A DNA stretch of 64,000 bases from Eucommia ulmoides (Eukaryota; Streptophyta; Magnoliopsida; Garryales; Eucommiaceae), in the NCBI GenBank assembly GCA_016647705.1, contig CM028336.1:4216001-4280000 (forward strand), read 5' to 3'. This document shows positions 21,501 through 33,852 of the stretch, in pieces; the stretch's first letter is position 1; each line of letters begins with the position of its first letter. The notes under the pieces were generated by a model. It ran no database searches, had not been told where the DNA came from, and saw only the letters and a program-made list of their open reading frames with translations. The position numbers and the translations under genes are program-made.

Positions 21501-24500
21501 TGCCCAGGCTACTCCTGATGTGGTCACATGTATCATATCTTTATGTGCTAGAGATGTTCATGTACTTATTGATCCCAGTTCTACGCATTTATTTGTTTCG
21601 GCAATTTTCATGATGCATGTAGGCAAGTTTTCTATTTCTTTATCATATCGTATTGTTATTTCTACTCTGGTAGGGGAGTCGGTATGGATAGATAGTGTGT
21701 ACAAAGATTGTCCGCTTCGGGTGGGTGATAGGGAGTTATTGGCATATTTATTACCTCTGAGTATTCACGAGTTTGACGTGATACTGGGTATGGATTTACT
21801 ATCTGAATATCATGCTACCGTAGATTGTTTTAAGAAAGAAGTGACATTTCAAATCCTAGGCGAGCCAAAATTTGTATTTTCGGGAGACATAATTATCACT
21901 CCTATCAGTCTGATTTCAACCCTAGAAGCCAGGAAATTATTGAAGAAAGAATGTCAGGGATACATTACGCATGTGATCGACACTAGGCAAAGAGAAGTTT
22001 CAGTGGCAGATATTTCAGTGGTCAGAATTTCCTGACGTGTTTCTAGACGAATTGCCAGGGTTGCTGATAGATAGAGAGATGAAATTCACAATCGAGTTAC
22101 TTCCAGGCACTACTCCTATATCGATTCCACCCTATCGTATGGCGCCTACCGAATTGAAAGAATTGAAGGTACAGTTGCAAGATTTAGTAGACCGTGGGTT
22201 TATCAGACCTAGTGTTTCCCTATGGGGAGCCCCAGTGTTGTTCGTGAAGAAGAAGGATGGCACGTTGAGAATGTGTATTGACTATCGGCAGCTGAATAGG
22301 GTGACGATTCAAAACAAATATCCATTACCTAGGATTGATGACTTGTTTGACCAGCTTCAGAAAGATAAAGTGTTTTCCAAGATATATCTTCGATTAGGGT
22401 ACTACCAATTGAAAGTCAGAGACATTGATGTGGCGAAAACGACGTTTCGTACGAGATATGGACATTATGAATTTCTGGTTATGCCCTTCGGATTGACGAA
22501 TGCCTCTGCTGTCTTCATGGATTTAATGAATCAGATCTTCCAACCTTACCTGGATTAGTTTATTATCATGTTTATCGATAATATATTGATCTATTCCCAA
22601 AGTAGAGAAGAGCATGTAGAGCATCTTCATATTGTGTTGTAGACGTTACAAGAGAAACGGTTGTATGCAAAATTTAACAAATGTGAATTTTGGTTAGATC
22701 ATGTTGTATTTTTGGGACATGTAATTTCAGGAGATGGTATTTAGGTGGATCCAAAGAAAGTTGAAACTGTTATTCAGTGGAAAAGATCGAAAAATGTGAC
22801 TGAAGTTCAAAGCTTTTTTAGGATTTGTGGGTTACTATCGACAGTTTGTGCAGGGATTTTCCATTATAGCTGTCCCGTTGACTCGATTGACCCACAAAGA
22901 ATCCAAATTTGAATGGACCGACAAATGCGAACAAAGTTTTCAAGAGCTGAAAGGAAGATTGATATTGGCGCCAATACTAGCCTCTCCGTCAGAAGGAGGT
23001 GGTTTTGTGATTTATAGTGACGCGTCATACCAAGGGATGGGATGTATTTTGATGTAGCATGGTCATGTAATAGCATATGCATCTCGGCAATTGAAGAATC
23101 ATGAGCGTAGTTACCCAACGCATGATTTGGAGTTGGCAGCGATTGTGTTTGCCCTGAAGATTTAGAGGCACTATTTGTATGGTGAAACATGTGAAATATA
23201 CACCGATCATTAGAGTCTAAAATACTTGTTTACTCAGAAGAAGTTAAATTTGAGGCAAAGGCGTTGGTTAGAGTTGATTAAAGATTACGATTGCACCATC
23301 CACTATCATCCAGGGAAAGCTAATGTTGTAGCGGATGCGTTGAGTCGGAAGTTGGCAGGTTCGATCGTACACATTCGAGTAGTTCATACTAATTTGTATG
23401 CCGAGCTGAGATCGTTGTGAGTTTAGTTAGTGGTTGGTTAGACGACAAAATTGCTGGCGACTTTGACATTGATGCCGACATTGATTGATCGTATTATTGA
23501 AGCTCAAAAGTTGAACATTCAATTAGAGAGGATTCGGGATGAAGTAAAAAATAGTCACATAACTGATTATTACGTTAGGGATAGTGATGAGGCGTTGATG
23601 ATTGGGAATAGGCTATGTGTGCCTACTGATGTCAGTTTAAAGAAGGATATTTTGGAAGGAGCGCATAGCTCAGCGTACGCGATACATCCAAGCAGTACCA
23701 AGATGTATCGAGATTTGCGTGAACATTATTGGTGGATCCGAATGAAATGAGAAATCGCAGAATTTGTTGCCAGATGTCTTGTTTGTCAACAAGATTGAGC
23801 ATCATCGTCCAAGTGGGTTGTTGCAACCTCTACCCATTCCAGAGTGAAAGTGAGAGCATATCACGATGGATTTCGTTTGGGGATTATCACGTACTCAAAA
23901 GGAGCATAATTCCATTTGGGTGATCATTGATAGACTTATCAAGTCCGCTCATTCTCTAGCCGTAAAGACGACGTATTCTCTTGAAAAGTATGCCCAATTG
24001 TATATCGATGAGATTGTTAGGTTGCATGGCGCATCGGTTTCTATAGTGTCAGATAGAGATCTAAAATTTACTTCGAAGTTCTGGCTGAGTCTTTAGACTG
24101 CTTTGGGTACCAAACTGAAGTTTAGCACTGCTTTTTATCCTCAGACGGACGGTCAATCAGAGCATACGATTCAGACGTTGGAGGATATACTGAGGGGATG
24201 TGTTTTGGAATTTCCTAGTAGCTGGGATGATCATTTGCCGTTAATGAAATTCGCCTACAACAATAGCTACCATTCGGCAATAGAGATGGCCATGTACAAA
24301 GCGTTGTATGGTAGGAGATGTAGAACCCCTGTCTGTTGGACTGAGGTAGGTGAACGAAAATTGTTGACGTCGGATATAGCCCAGATAACAACAAACAAAG
24401 TGAAGGTGATTCGGGAAAAATTAAAAACTGCTTAGAGTCGACAAAAGAGATACGCAGACAAGCGTCGGTGGGAATTGGAGTTCGAAGTAGGGGATCATGT

Positions 24501-24906
24501 ACTTTTGTGTATCTCTACATGGAAATGCATAATGAGGTTTAGGAAGAAAAGAAAGTTGAGTCCAAGGTACATCGAACCCTATGAAATTTTAGATCAGGTT
24601 GGCACGACAGCGTATAGACTTGCATTACCACTAAAGTTGTCTTGACTACACGACGTTTTCCATATATCGATACTCCAAAAATATGTGCTAGACCTTTCTC
24701 ATGTGTTGACTTCGCAGCTGATCGAATTGGAAGCAGATTTGACTTACGTTGAGAAGCCAGTCCAAATCCTAAGCCGTAAAGACCAGGTGTTGCAAACGAA
24801 AACGATTCTGTTAGTCAAGGTGTTGTGGCACAATCATGCAGTGGAAGAGGCGACATGGGAGCGAGAAGACGAGATGAGGAACAAATACCCACATTTGTTC
24901 GATTAA
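21501..24906 (+). pseudogene. Chromovirus pol (protease, RT, RNase H, integrase, chromodomain), inactive
   Basis: Domains in order: aspartic protease with VLIDPSSTH in place of the usual D-[ST]-G active site (about 21565); reverse transcriptase with [27 protein letters not shown] and [17 protein letters not shown] (22100-22560); its catalytic FIDD box is FIDN at about 22575; RNase H with FVIYSDAS (about 23006) and [17 protein letters not shown] (about 23300); integrase with FYPQTDGQSE (about 24130) and SDRDLKFTSKFW; and a C-terminal chromodomain with VKVLWHNHAVEEATWE (about 24815) closing at HLFD. At least ten in-frame stops, mostly where a Gln, Arg or Trp codon is expected. Confidence 0.92.
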
Positions 24907-24937
24907 GGTAATAAAATTTCGGGACGAAATTTCTTTT

Positions 24938-24949
24938 AAGAGAGAAGAG
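24938..24949 (+). other. Polypurine tract
   Basis: AAGAGAGAAGAG lies directly before the 3' LTR start TGTAAGACC at 24951. Confidence 0.85.
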
Positions 24950-24950
24950 T

Positions 24951-27455
24951 TGTAAGACCACAATCGTAGTATATACGTCATTTTAGTTGCATTTAGAGTA
25001 ATTGAAAATTCGGAGTGAAATTAGGTTAATTAAAAATTCAAATTTAAAGAGTTTGGGGGTCAAATTGAAAATTTAGAAAACATTCAATCTAAAATTTTAT
25101 ATTTAACTTTTGAGAATAACAACCTTTGAGGTGAAATTACAATTTCGGAAACTTTTAAAAGTGGAAATAGACTAAGAAAAAAAAAGATGTTAAAAAAATA
25201 GGGGGAGAAAAAAGTAATTTAATCAAATATATTATATATATATAAATATGTTTGCATGCTGGTGTGTGCGTGTGCCGTGAGCTCAACCGGAGACAGGAGG
25301 GCGTGGGAGAGAGGCGACGTGGCGTGAACAAAACCCATAAACCAATCCACTAAAACCTATGCAAATTAATGATCCATAAAAATCTTGAGTCAAGCATGAA
25401 AAGGAAGGAGAAAATCAGAAAACTAGAGAGAGAGGGTTGTCGGAGGTTCGTGATTGTCGGAGATGGCGAGTTCATCTGTGTGAGGACGTGTTTCGGTATT
25501 GATCGTTGTTTGAGTCAGCAGGATATGGGTGTGTACTGTGTATTTGTCTCGTTCAAACGGTAAAGGTGCGTGAAAAGGGTGTGTGTGCTCTATTTTCTTA
25601 TGCTTTGGGTATAACAAGTGTATGTGGGTATGAAAGTGTTGATTGTGGTGTGTTCATCAGGTTTGAGGATAGGTGTTTGTTGGTAGAACTGGTTGTTGTG
25701 TAGGTGTGGTTGATCGTTGAAGTGGGGTGGTGAAAGAGCTGCCGGAGATAGTGAAGAAGAGAGAGAGAAGGGTGCTGGTCTGATCACAAAGGGAAGCAGA
25801 ACGAAGAAGACGATCGTTCGCCTAGGCGAAGGAGCAGTAAAACGCAAGTAGAAAGAAATTGAGGTGTGTTCGCCGAGGCGGTGAAAATGACGGCCTAGGC
25901 AGAGAAGGGTCAGTAAGCAAAGCAGAGAAAAAGACGTATGTTCGCCTCGGCGGAGGATCTACGACCTAGGCAGAAGAGCGTTAGTGGGTAAACCAGAGAA
26001 GGGAGGAAGTGTGTTCGCCGCGATGGTGGATCTCTCGCCGAGGCGGTAGGAGCAGGAGCATAAACTAATAAATTTTAAAGGAAACCGACAATCGTTTCGG
26101 AGCAGGTAACGTTTCTCGTTAAATTTTATGATTGTTAAATTAAATTACTAGTTTTAAAATGTCGAAATTGTGATAATAATTATTGAGACCGTTCACATGA
26201 ATAAAGTTTATATAGTAAACTTTAACGGAGCAATACTAGTCGAATAGTAATGTTTCCTAATAAACTGTGGGGAATGGGAAAATTACGAAATGTAGGGCTT
26301 GCATTGCATGATTAGGTTATATTTACCTAAAATATTAATTTAGACCCTATCTCTGATAGGTTCGCAGACACCGGAGTGACGGTAGGGTATTGTCGGTAAA
26401 AAAAATTCAGAGCGGATCACCAGGTGAGTGTACTGTCTTCTAGTAAAGTATAAAATCTATTTTCATATATATGATGGAAAAGTAAATTTACTTAAAATTG
26501 GACGAATTTGTAACTTATATGGATTAAGCAGTTTTTGGTGTGTGTGAAATTAATTGTAGAAAAACTCGTTGGTTTTGAGGTAGAAATTGGTGTTTGATCC
26601 GACTATACCATAGTATTTATCTGCTTCGGTAGAGTAGTGATTATCTACTATGACCGAGTGATGATTATCTGTTTCGGTAGAGTGGTGATTATCTGCTATG
26701 ACAGAGTGGTGATTATCTGCTACGGTAGAGTGGTGTTATGTCCCGCTAGGAAGACAAATTTTACGGGTGGTACGGTATCGTTGTAATTCCCGATCGTGAG
26801 GTTAAAACGATCCTATGGTTAGTCGGAGGGTGGTGTGGTGTTTTGTCGTATACAGTGAACTGGTTGAATAAATTTACAAACATATATACATTATTTTATA
26901 TTGGTTTGGTGTATCCATTTATGTTGATATATCTATTGTCCTGTTGATTTTTACTACTTGATTAGGATGTTATAAATATATGAGTTAGTTCTGTGGTGAC
27001 AGGAAAATAAAGTTTTCCTGGTGGTATGTGATTTTTATATTATTGTTTAATATGTGGAATTTATATGTTTTATACTTGATCTATCTAAAATGTTCTTATT
27101 ATGAAAACAGTACACCGATAATAATTTTGGTTTCAGGTGCAGCTGCTAGGAGTCGGTCCCCTACTGACCCTAGGTAGAGTCCTGCGATGGTGTTACGTGG
27201 TTATTTTTAGGGCGAGTTATCTGAGATGAGCCCGTGAGGGATTGTTTGTTATTGTATTATATTTTGTTTTATTGTCCTTATATTCGGGGACGGGAATGTC
27301 CCCATATGAGAGGAGGTATATGGCGTACATTTTTGTGGTTGTATATATTTATGTATGCTCTTTGTCGTTTATCGAGTTGGGTTGACGTTCAAGGTGATGT
27401 CATGTCAACGTCATGCCGGTCGCAGGGTGATGGGTGTCCAGGGTGAGGTGTGACA
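24951..27455 (+). repeat. 3' LTR of the Tekay-type element, complete
   Basis: 2505 bp, beginning TGTAAGACC and ending GGTGTGACA (TG...CA). The region 25860-26060 contains several imperfect copies of a GTTCGCC(T/G)(A/C)GGCGG phrase about 60 bp apart. The last 1.25 kb pairs with the 5' LTR. Short open frames inside the LTR are not counted as genes. Confidence 0.92.
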
Positions 27456-28219
27456 AGGCCGCAATAACATGAAAACCAAAAATCATCATAGCCCCATTTA
27501 ATTTTGCAGAATTGAAACAATTGTAAAACATGAGGGGCTAAATGTGCAATTTGGCAAACAACACAATTACATAGACGCCCGCCACATACTTAAGGGACCA
27601 AAAATAGAATTTCCCTAAACATTTTTTTTTTTCCATATTTTTGATAATGTTGGAAAAAAAACTTTAAAGCTAGTTATATTGGTGATAGTGTAGAATAGAT
27701 GCAATTTTTTTTTTTTTTTTTTCAAATTCTTATTTTTTAGAACAGAATATATTCCCCACCACCTTCTAACGCCAACTATCTCCGACACCTTCTCAATTAA
27801 ATACCCACTAACAACAGTTTAAACGTAATCAATAATCACTATACTTTGCCTAAAAGATGCATAAGCTAAACATAAAATTGATTCTTTACTCAATTAACAA
27901 ATGACTTATTTCTGCATTTAAATAGTATATATGAAAATGGGCATAATCTTACTACTATACCTAAAATAATCCCATGCAATTTAATCTATATCTAAATTCA
28001 GCATGTCAACACAAGGAACATGAAATTTTTAGAAGAAAAGTAAAGTGGCCTTGTAGTGCTCTGTAAAATTTATTATCCGATACCACTTTTCATATCGATT
28101 TTTTTTTGAATTAGTGAGTTATACGAAAATTATTATTTTTAAATATTACTTCATTTATTATAAGTAATGAGTATCATAACCCAAGCCTAGGGCGGTCGCA
28201 AATACGCTCTGATACCACC
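27456..28219 (-). other. Remnant of the internal region of a minus-strand gypsy element
   Basis: AT-rich, no coding domain seen. It lies between the end of the Tekay-type element and the LTR at 28220, and ends at its primer site, so by position it is the start of the internal region of the minus-strand element, cut by the Tekay-type insertion or a later deletion. Confidence 0.5.
28206..28217 (-). other. Primer binding site, minus strand
   Basis: On the minus strand TGGTATCAGAGC lies two bases after the LTR end TGTTACA (28220). It fixes the orientation of the neighbouring LTR. Confidence 0.9.
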
Positions 28220-29219
28220 TGTAACAACCCGATTTTTCAAGGCTGTCACTCGATTTCTTCCATTTCTATGGAGAAATAAAAATACAAATACAAACCCAAA
28301 ACCATCGCTTAATTATTACTCATTATTATTATAATATATAGAATGATTACAAAATTTGACACTATTCACACGTACGGTTACTATTCACGCGTACTACTCA
28401 TAACACTATTCATCGATACCGAATTCATAATTTTTTTATTCTATACAATTGGATAAATTTTACAACAGTGAATAATAAATATAATTTTTACAAATTTAAT
28501 AGAAATCCAAATAAAATTTTTCGTGCCGCCCTATTTTCAAATACATTTGAGAATAACAACAAAATCTGTTATTTCATTTGGGAATCAATCTCGATAATTT
28601 ATATCAATTTATCGCGTCAATTTTATAACGGTAAATATTAACTATCATTATTACAAATAGAAATTCTAATATAATTTTCGGCGCCGATTCGTCCTCACCG
28701 GCCCTGCAATCAAAACTGTGCGGTAGTGAGCCAACACTCAGTAGAACTCTAACCTCTCTAATACATATATTTAGTTAATACAACAAATAAAACACCTTGA
28801 TATAATTTTCACGTAATTTCCACATAATCATAATTATTTTAGCAAGATTTAATAGCTAAAATTTAATAACAATAACAACATAAATCACACAATAGAAAAA
28901 TTAAATGCATTTATTATAAGAGTTAAAAATTCTACCTGAAATTTGAAATCGAAATATCCCTCTATAAAAATTGAACTCATTCTTATTTATATTAGTATTA
29001 TCATAATGGTGTCATGTCACGATCAACATTCTTCTTCTTTTCCTTTTTAACATTACACGTGTCAAGTTACTTCCTTAACGTTTAAGGACTTATAATTGTT
29101 ATTATTATTATTATGAAATGCAAATATGCCTCTACATATCAGTTTGATCACTAGGATAATTAGAATCATTATTATTTCTTTAATATTATTGTATTAATAA
29201 TGCATATGCATGTCAACCG

Positions 29220-29265
<46 letters not shown>

Positions 29266-29550
29266 GCAGTTCATTTGGTTTCTTTTTTTTCAAAGAAAAC
29301 CATTTAAGCCGTTTATTTATTTATACGAATATTCTTTTAAATAAATAAAATATAAATTATATATCAAAACTCTTAAAAATATATTTTGAATAATATTTTC
29401 AAAATTTTTAAAATTAATTTAAAATAAATATTTAATTTCAAAAAATTATCTAATATTATTTATACCATAAATTTACTAAAACACTCTAAAAAATATTAAA
29501 CTTTTATATAAAATAATATTTTTAAAAATATAAATTTTTGCGGTATTACA
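28220..29550 (-). mobile_element. 5' LTR of a minus-strand gypsy element, inserted in a PME gene
   Basis: Read on the minus strand it starts TGTAATACCGC at 29550 and ends CGGGTTGTTACA at 28220: 1331 bp with TG...CA ends and a primer site directly after. Its start abuts the middle of the DGSG motif of the broken PME at 29551. It contains a 40-bp TA microsatellite (29223-29262). Confidence 0.8.
29223..29262. repeat. (TA)n microsatellite
   Basis: About 20 uninterrupted AT dinucleotides inside the minus-strand LTR. Confidence 0.97.
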
Positions 29551-30108
29551 CGAGCCGTCTTGCGCCACCACCAGATCTGACCGTTGATTCACCGACTTCA
29601 ACATTTTCCGGTCGTCGGCCGACACCCAGCTGGTATACCCGTCTAGGTGGAGTTTTCCCGGCTTAGTGACGTTGTTAATCGCCAGAACGTTGCTTATAAG
29701 TTGGGAAACATTTGCCGGCTCAAGGTTTTCAGAAACTTTAAGGTTCTCCATGCCGGTTCAACACGTGGAGGTTTGTCATGGCAACACTAAGCCACGTTTG
29801 GATGTCAAAATCCGAAAAAAACCGCGTTTGCGTCCAACGTTTGTCCCCAACTGGACAAGGGTGAGCTCGTAAAGCCCAAAACAACTCCTCCACGCGGCTC
29901 TCTCTCGTTCGTTGATAAACCTCATATTGAACTGGCCGGTCCAGTTCATCGCATCTACGACTTGTTTCATGGCCACGTGACAACGTTGTTCCGAAACTGG
30001 GTTTTGGAAAGATTTTGTGGGCCATAGTTTATTGCCATGTGGAACTTGCATGGCTCGGGGTAAGGAGTGTTGCACCACCAAGATAAGAAAGACAAAGTGG
30101 AGCTCCAT
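29551..30108 (-). pseudogene. Third type I PME, prodomain only, truncated by an LTR
   Basis: From a start at 30108 (MELHFVFLIL, a signal peptide) the frame shifts into WWCNTPYPEPCKFHM, and further shifts and an early stop separate RERAAW, FDIQTWLSVAMTN and the segment VSQLISNVLAI...GYTSWVSADDRKML...LVVAQDGS. These match the PMEI-like prodomain and the linker of the PME at 31478-36280. The processing motif RRLL is changed to RKML. The frame is cut inside DGSGxYRT exactly where an LTR begins, so the esterase domain is lost. It is a different paralogue from the A/B pair, being much more diverged. Confidence 0.88.
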
Positions 30109-30143
30109 GATGCTTGATTTACTCTCCCCTTGCTCCAACCTTG

Positions 30144-30151
30144 AGATTTAT
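30144..30151 (-). promoter_or_regulatory. TATA-like box of the truncated PME
   Basis: On the minus strand CAGTATAAATCTCAAGG lies about 40 bases before the pseudogene ATG. Confidence 0.5.
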
Positions 30152-31094
30152 ACTGTGGGAAAAGAATAAAATGGGAAAATTATAAATTTAATTTAATTTT
30201 ACAGTTTTTATATCATAATTCTGAGTTGAAGGCAATATCCAAATTAAGCATTAAAAAAAAATTATTTCTTTTATTTAATTATTTATTTCTCTTTAGAAAA
30301 GAGGTTTAATGGCTTCATGGAGTAACTATATCCTCTCTCCAAATCGTTTTAATTGAGTTAGAATAGTTAATCCTTTTATTTTACGGAAATCATACACGTG
30401 GATAATTTTTCGTGCTTGACACGTGTATAATTTTAGTCAAGAATAGTGTTAACAATTTGGACTCATTTGACATGATTTGAATATTTCAAGATTTAATATG
30501 TTCTTGATTTTTTTTTTTTTTTTTTTTAAACTTCAGGGGTGCAAAGCGCGAAAACCTCCAAAATATTTAATGGACAAGATTGTGTTTATTATGGATATTT
30601 ATTTAATATCCTCCATTGGGAAAAAAACACAAGTAATGATTTTCTATTTTCTTCGGAAAATATTCTAAACACATGAAAAAAAAATATTAATTGAAAATCT
30701 ATAATAAATTTTGGATTGAAATTCTGAAAAGTTTAGGGGGTTTTGTTGAATAGTCTAGGAAGCTACACTAATTTTTTTTGAAGTGCAAAATTACCATACT
30801 ACTTAAAGTCATTGTAATTTATCTATGTAAAAAATTGCAGTAACGTTTATGGCGTACAATGACTTCAGACTTTTGATAAAATTATTAAATTTAAAAAAAA
30901 AAATTGTTGTTCAATTTGTTGAATAAAATTTAGGGTATTGACCAAAAACCAAAAGTTTTATGCAATTCCACAAACTAAATTAATCCTTTATTTGCAAAAT
31001 GTTAAAAAAAATTCACAATAAAATTAATCTTAATCTAACTATACCCCAAAAAATAAAATTGTTCTTCAAATGAGATAAATTGAAGTAAAATTTA
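30152..31094. other. AT-rich intergenic DNA
   Basis: Between the broken PME and the intact-frame PME. Poly-T run at 30509-30526. No gene or RNA seen. Confidence 0.6.
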
Positions 31095-31353
31095 GGGTTA
31101 ATTTTACTTTACTCCATGTGGTTAGGTTATTTTGCACTTTGTCTCCTTTGGTATTTTCGTCACCACTTTGCACTCTGTAATTAGACTTTGTTGCACTTTC
31201 TCCCGTGATTTAGGTCTAATTACTTTATCCCGTGATGTAGGTCTAACTATAGAGGGGAAAGTGCTAACGAGGGGGTAAAGTGGTAACATGAATACCACAG
31301 GGGGCAAAATATAAAATAGCCTAACCACATAGGAGTAAAGTGTAATTTAACGC
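31095..31353. mobile_element. Foldback MITE near the 3' end of PME
   Basis: Starts GGGTTAATTTTAC and ends GTAATTTAACGC; the halves are inverted copies (GTGGTTAGG... against ...CCTAACCACAT). Flanks TAAAATTTA (31086-31094) and AAAAATTTA (31354-31362) match at 8 of 9, a decayed 9-bp target duplication. It ends about 125 bp beyond the PME stop codon, so it may lie in or near the 3' untranslated region. Confidence 0.85.
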
Positions 31354-31477
31354 AAAAATTTATTGGCAATAATTTGTGATTAAAAAAACGCTTATAAAAA
31401 TAAGTGACAAGAAACAAAGAACAAATTAAGCAATGACACTTAAAACAAATGAAAAAAAGAAAAAGAAGCAAAAGTAG

Positions 31478-33815
31478 TCATAGGCCGGAGGTAAACGGAA
31501 CTCCGGTGGCTAGCAACCATTTCCGACCGGCAAGAAAGTTTGTGGTCGAAAATTGAGAGGCTTCCACTGGATTCGTGATGACATGGTATCCCGGCCACTG
31601 CACTTTCCTACTAGTTCTGGCACCGGGCCCATAATTTCTGTACTCTCCATAGTACAAAGTACTAAGCGCAAAATTACCGGCCCACTCCAGCCACCCAGCC
31701 GGATCAATCATTGCATCGAGATAAGTTTTAAGAATAACTGTATGAGAATACTGCTTCCAGGGTTGTCCTAGGTATACCTTTATTGAATTGACCACAGGCC
31801 TAAGTTCCGATGAGGGTAGAACTCGTGAATTATGGATTAAAATCCCTGTGCTTTGATTCGGGCTGGATCGACTTTGGGCTGTTATAGTGATTTCTTGACC
31901 AGCTAAGGGCTGTCTGGCGTAAATAATACAATTTTGGAAGATGACTGCGGCATTTCCGAATATGAAGTCTATGGTTCCGTGAATGTAACATTCTCTATAA
32001 AATTGCCTTTGTGAGTGGACATAGAGGGTGTCTTGATATCCATTGAAACCGCACCGGTGGTAAACAGAGTGATCGAAGCGTGAAAGGAACGCCACCGCCT
32101 GGCTACTATGTGGACCAGCTGTGTTTCGAAATGTTATGTCACGGGCGATGAATCCTTCGCCGGAGATAGCTGAAAATAATTATAATGTTACCAAAAAATT
32201 AGTCATACTATTATTGTTATTGTCAATTGATTTAACAATGTCATCCATAGTTGAACATTTAATTTTATGCATAATACATTTTATAAAAATATAACAAAAA
32301 AAAAAAAAATTAATAAAAAAAATAAAAATAAAATTATAACCTAGAAAATAATTAATGTCAATCTCTAAGATTATTAATATTTTCGCTCATATTTATTTTT
32401 AGAAAATAGTAAATCAGTAAGTAAATAATCTCTTTGAGGGGTTTTTCATTTTTTTTTTAATTTTTTCTTCCATATAATAGTCTTAAAATAATTTAATATG
32501 TCATTTTTATGTTGTTCAATAGTTTCTATTATTTGGTTAAGAATTAGCACTTGAAATTGAATAAATTTTATATTTAATTAAAGATGAAAGAAGAAAATTT
32601 TATTAAATTTTTGGAGAGAGACTACCAGAAAAAAGTAAGGTGACATATAATTAATTATAATAAAAATAATCATTAACCAAAATATGGTTAAATTTTAGTA
32701 ATGTTCCTCGTCATTTAGAATACCTACAACGATATTACTTGTCATTTGAAAAATATCTTCAACACCCCATTCATTTTATATGAAATATAAAATTATTTAT
32801 TTGTCTATATTGTACTGTCACTGTACTATTAAAAATTAATTAAAACTATCAAATAAAATCTGCTTACAAATCTTTTAAAAGAATTGTGATTTTGGTCAGT
32901 TTGATTTTTAATTTTTTTTTATTGTAATACAATTTCAATTCCAACTACTTTTATTATTTTTGAGATCAAATAATAGTTATTATATTTTTTAAAGTATTTG
33001 ATGTTGAATTTATAAAAACTAAAATTATTTTGAGAATTAAATATTTTTTATTTGTGTAATACATTTTTAATTCTAATTTTTTATTTTTAGAATTAAATGA
33101 TGAGGTGTTGCATTTTTTTAACATTTAAGGAGTACTTACTGCTATTTAAAAAAAAAATATTATGAGAATTAAATAATTTTTTTATTTATAAAATTTATAA
33201 TTTATATATAAACTTATTTCATTTAGCATTTAAAGAGTATTTTATTTAGTAATAGTTTGATTCATGTTCAAATAGTAGGCTTGTGAATTTTCTAATTGTT
33301 ATTTTTAATTATTTATTGTGTTTTTAGTATATATGAAATTGCTTACATAAAAAATAATATTTTTTATTACTTTTATCAACATATAAGAAATAAATAATAT
33401 AAAAATAGGAAAAGAAAATAATATTTTCTTAAAAGAAAAAATAGAAAGTCTAATAAGTGAAACATTTATAATTTTTTATAATATATTTATTTTTAAAAAT
33501 TATATTTTATTTAAAAAATATAGAATTGTCATGTAAAGATAAATTATAAAAACGTAAATATTTCAAACAAAATTAAATCTCATCTTTTTGCAAGAATTTT
33601 GAGGTGTCATTGGATTTTTGAAATGATTGGGGGAGCAATTTTATTTTATTTTATTTTTTATTTTTTTTAAATGAAAAGAGGTTTTTTGTAAGTTTTTTCA
33701 AAAGACATGAAATGTCAGTGAAATTTATCCATAAAAATATTCATCAAATAAAAAAAATTAAAATTCACACAACACACTATATTTATAATAAATAATAATT
33801 AAATTCATTAAATCC

Positions 33816-33852
<37 letters not shown>

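Larger units (their letters stand above)
18777..27455 (+). mobile_element. Tekay/Del-type chromovirus (Ty3/gypsy), decayed
   Basis: Order on the plus strand: truncated 5' LTR (18777-20053), primer site TGGTATCAGAGC (20059-20070), gag, protease, reverse transcriptase, RNase H, integrase, chromodomain, polypurine tract, full 3' LTR (24951-27455). The C-terminal chromodomain and the TTTCGGGACGAAATTTC stretch before the polypurine tract are typical of the Tekay/Del lineage. The reading frame is interrupted by many stops. No target duplication can be identified because the left LTR has lost its first 1.25 kb. Confidence 0.93.

Noticed and set aside
25423..25850. Overlapping open frames in the Tekay 3' LTR
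   Set aside because: They lie inside the LTR and have no resemblance to gag, pol or env; chance frames in a GC-richer part.
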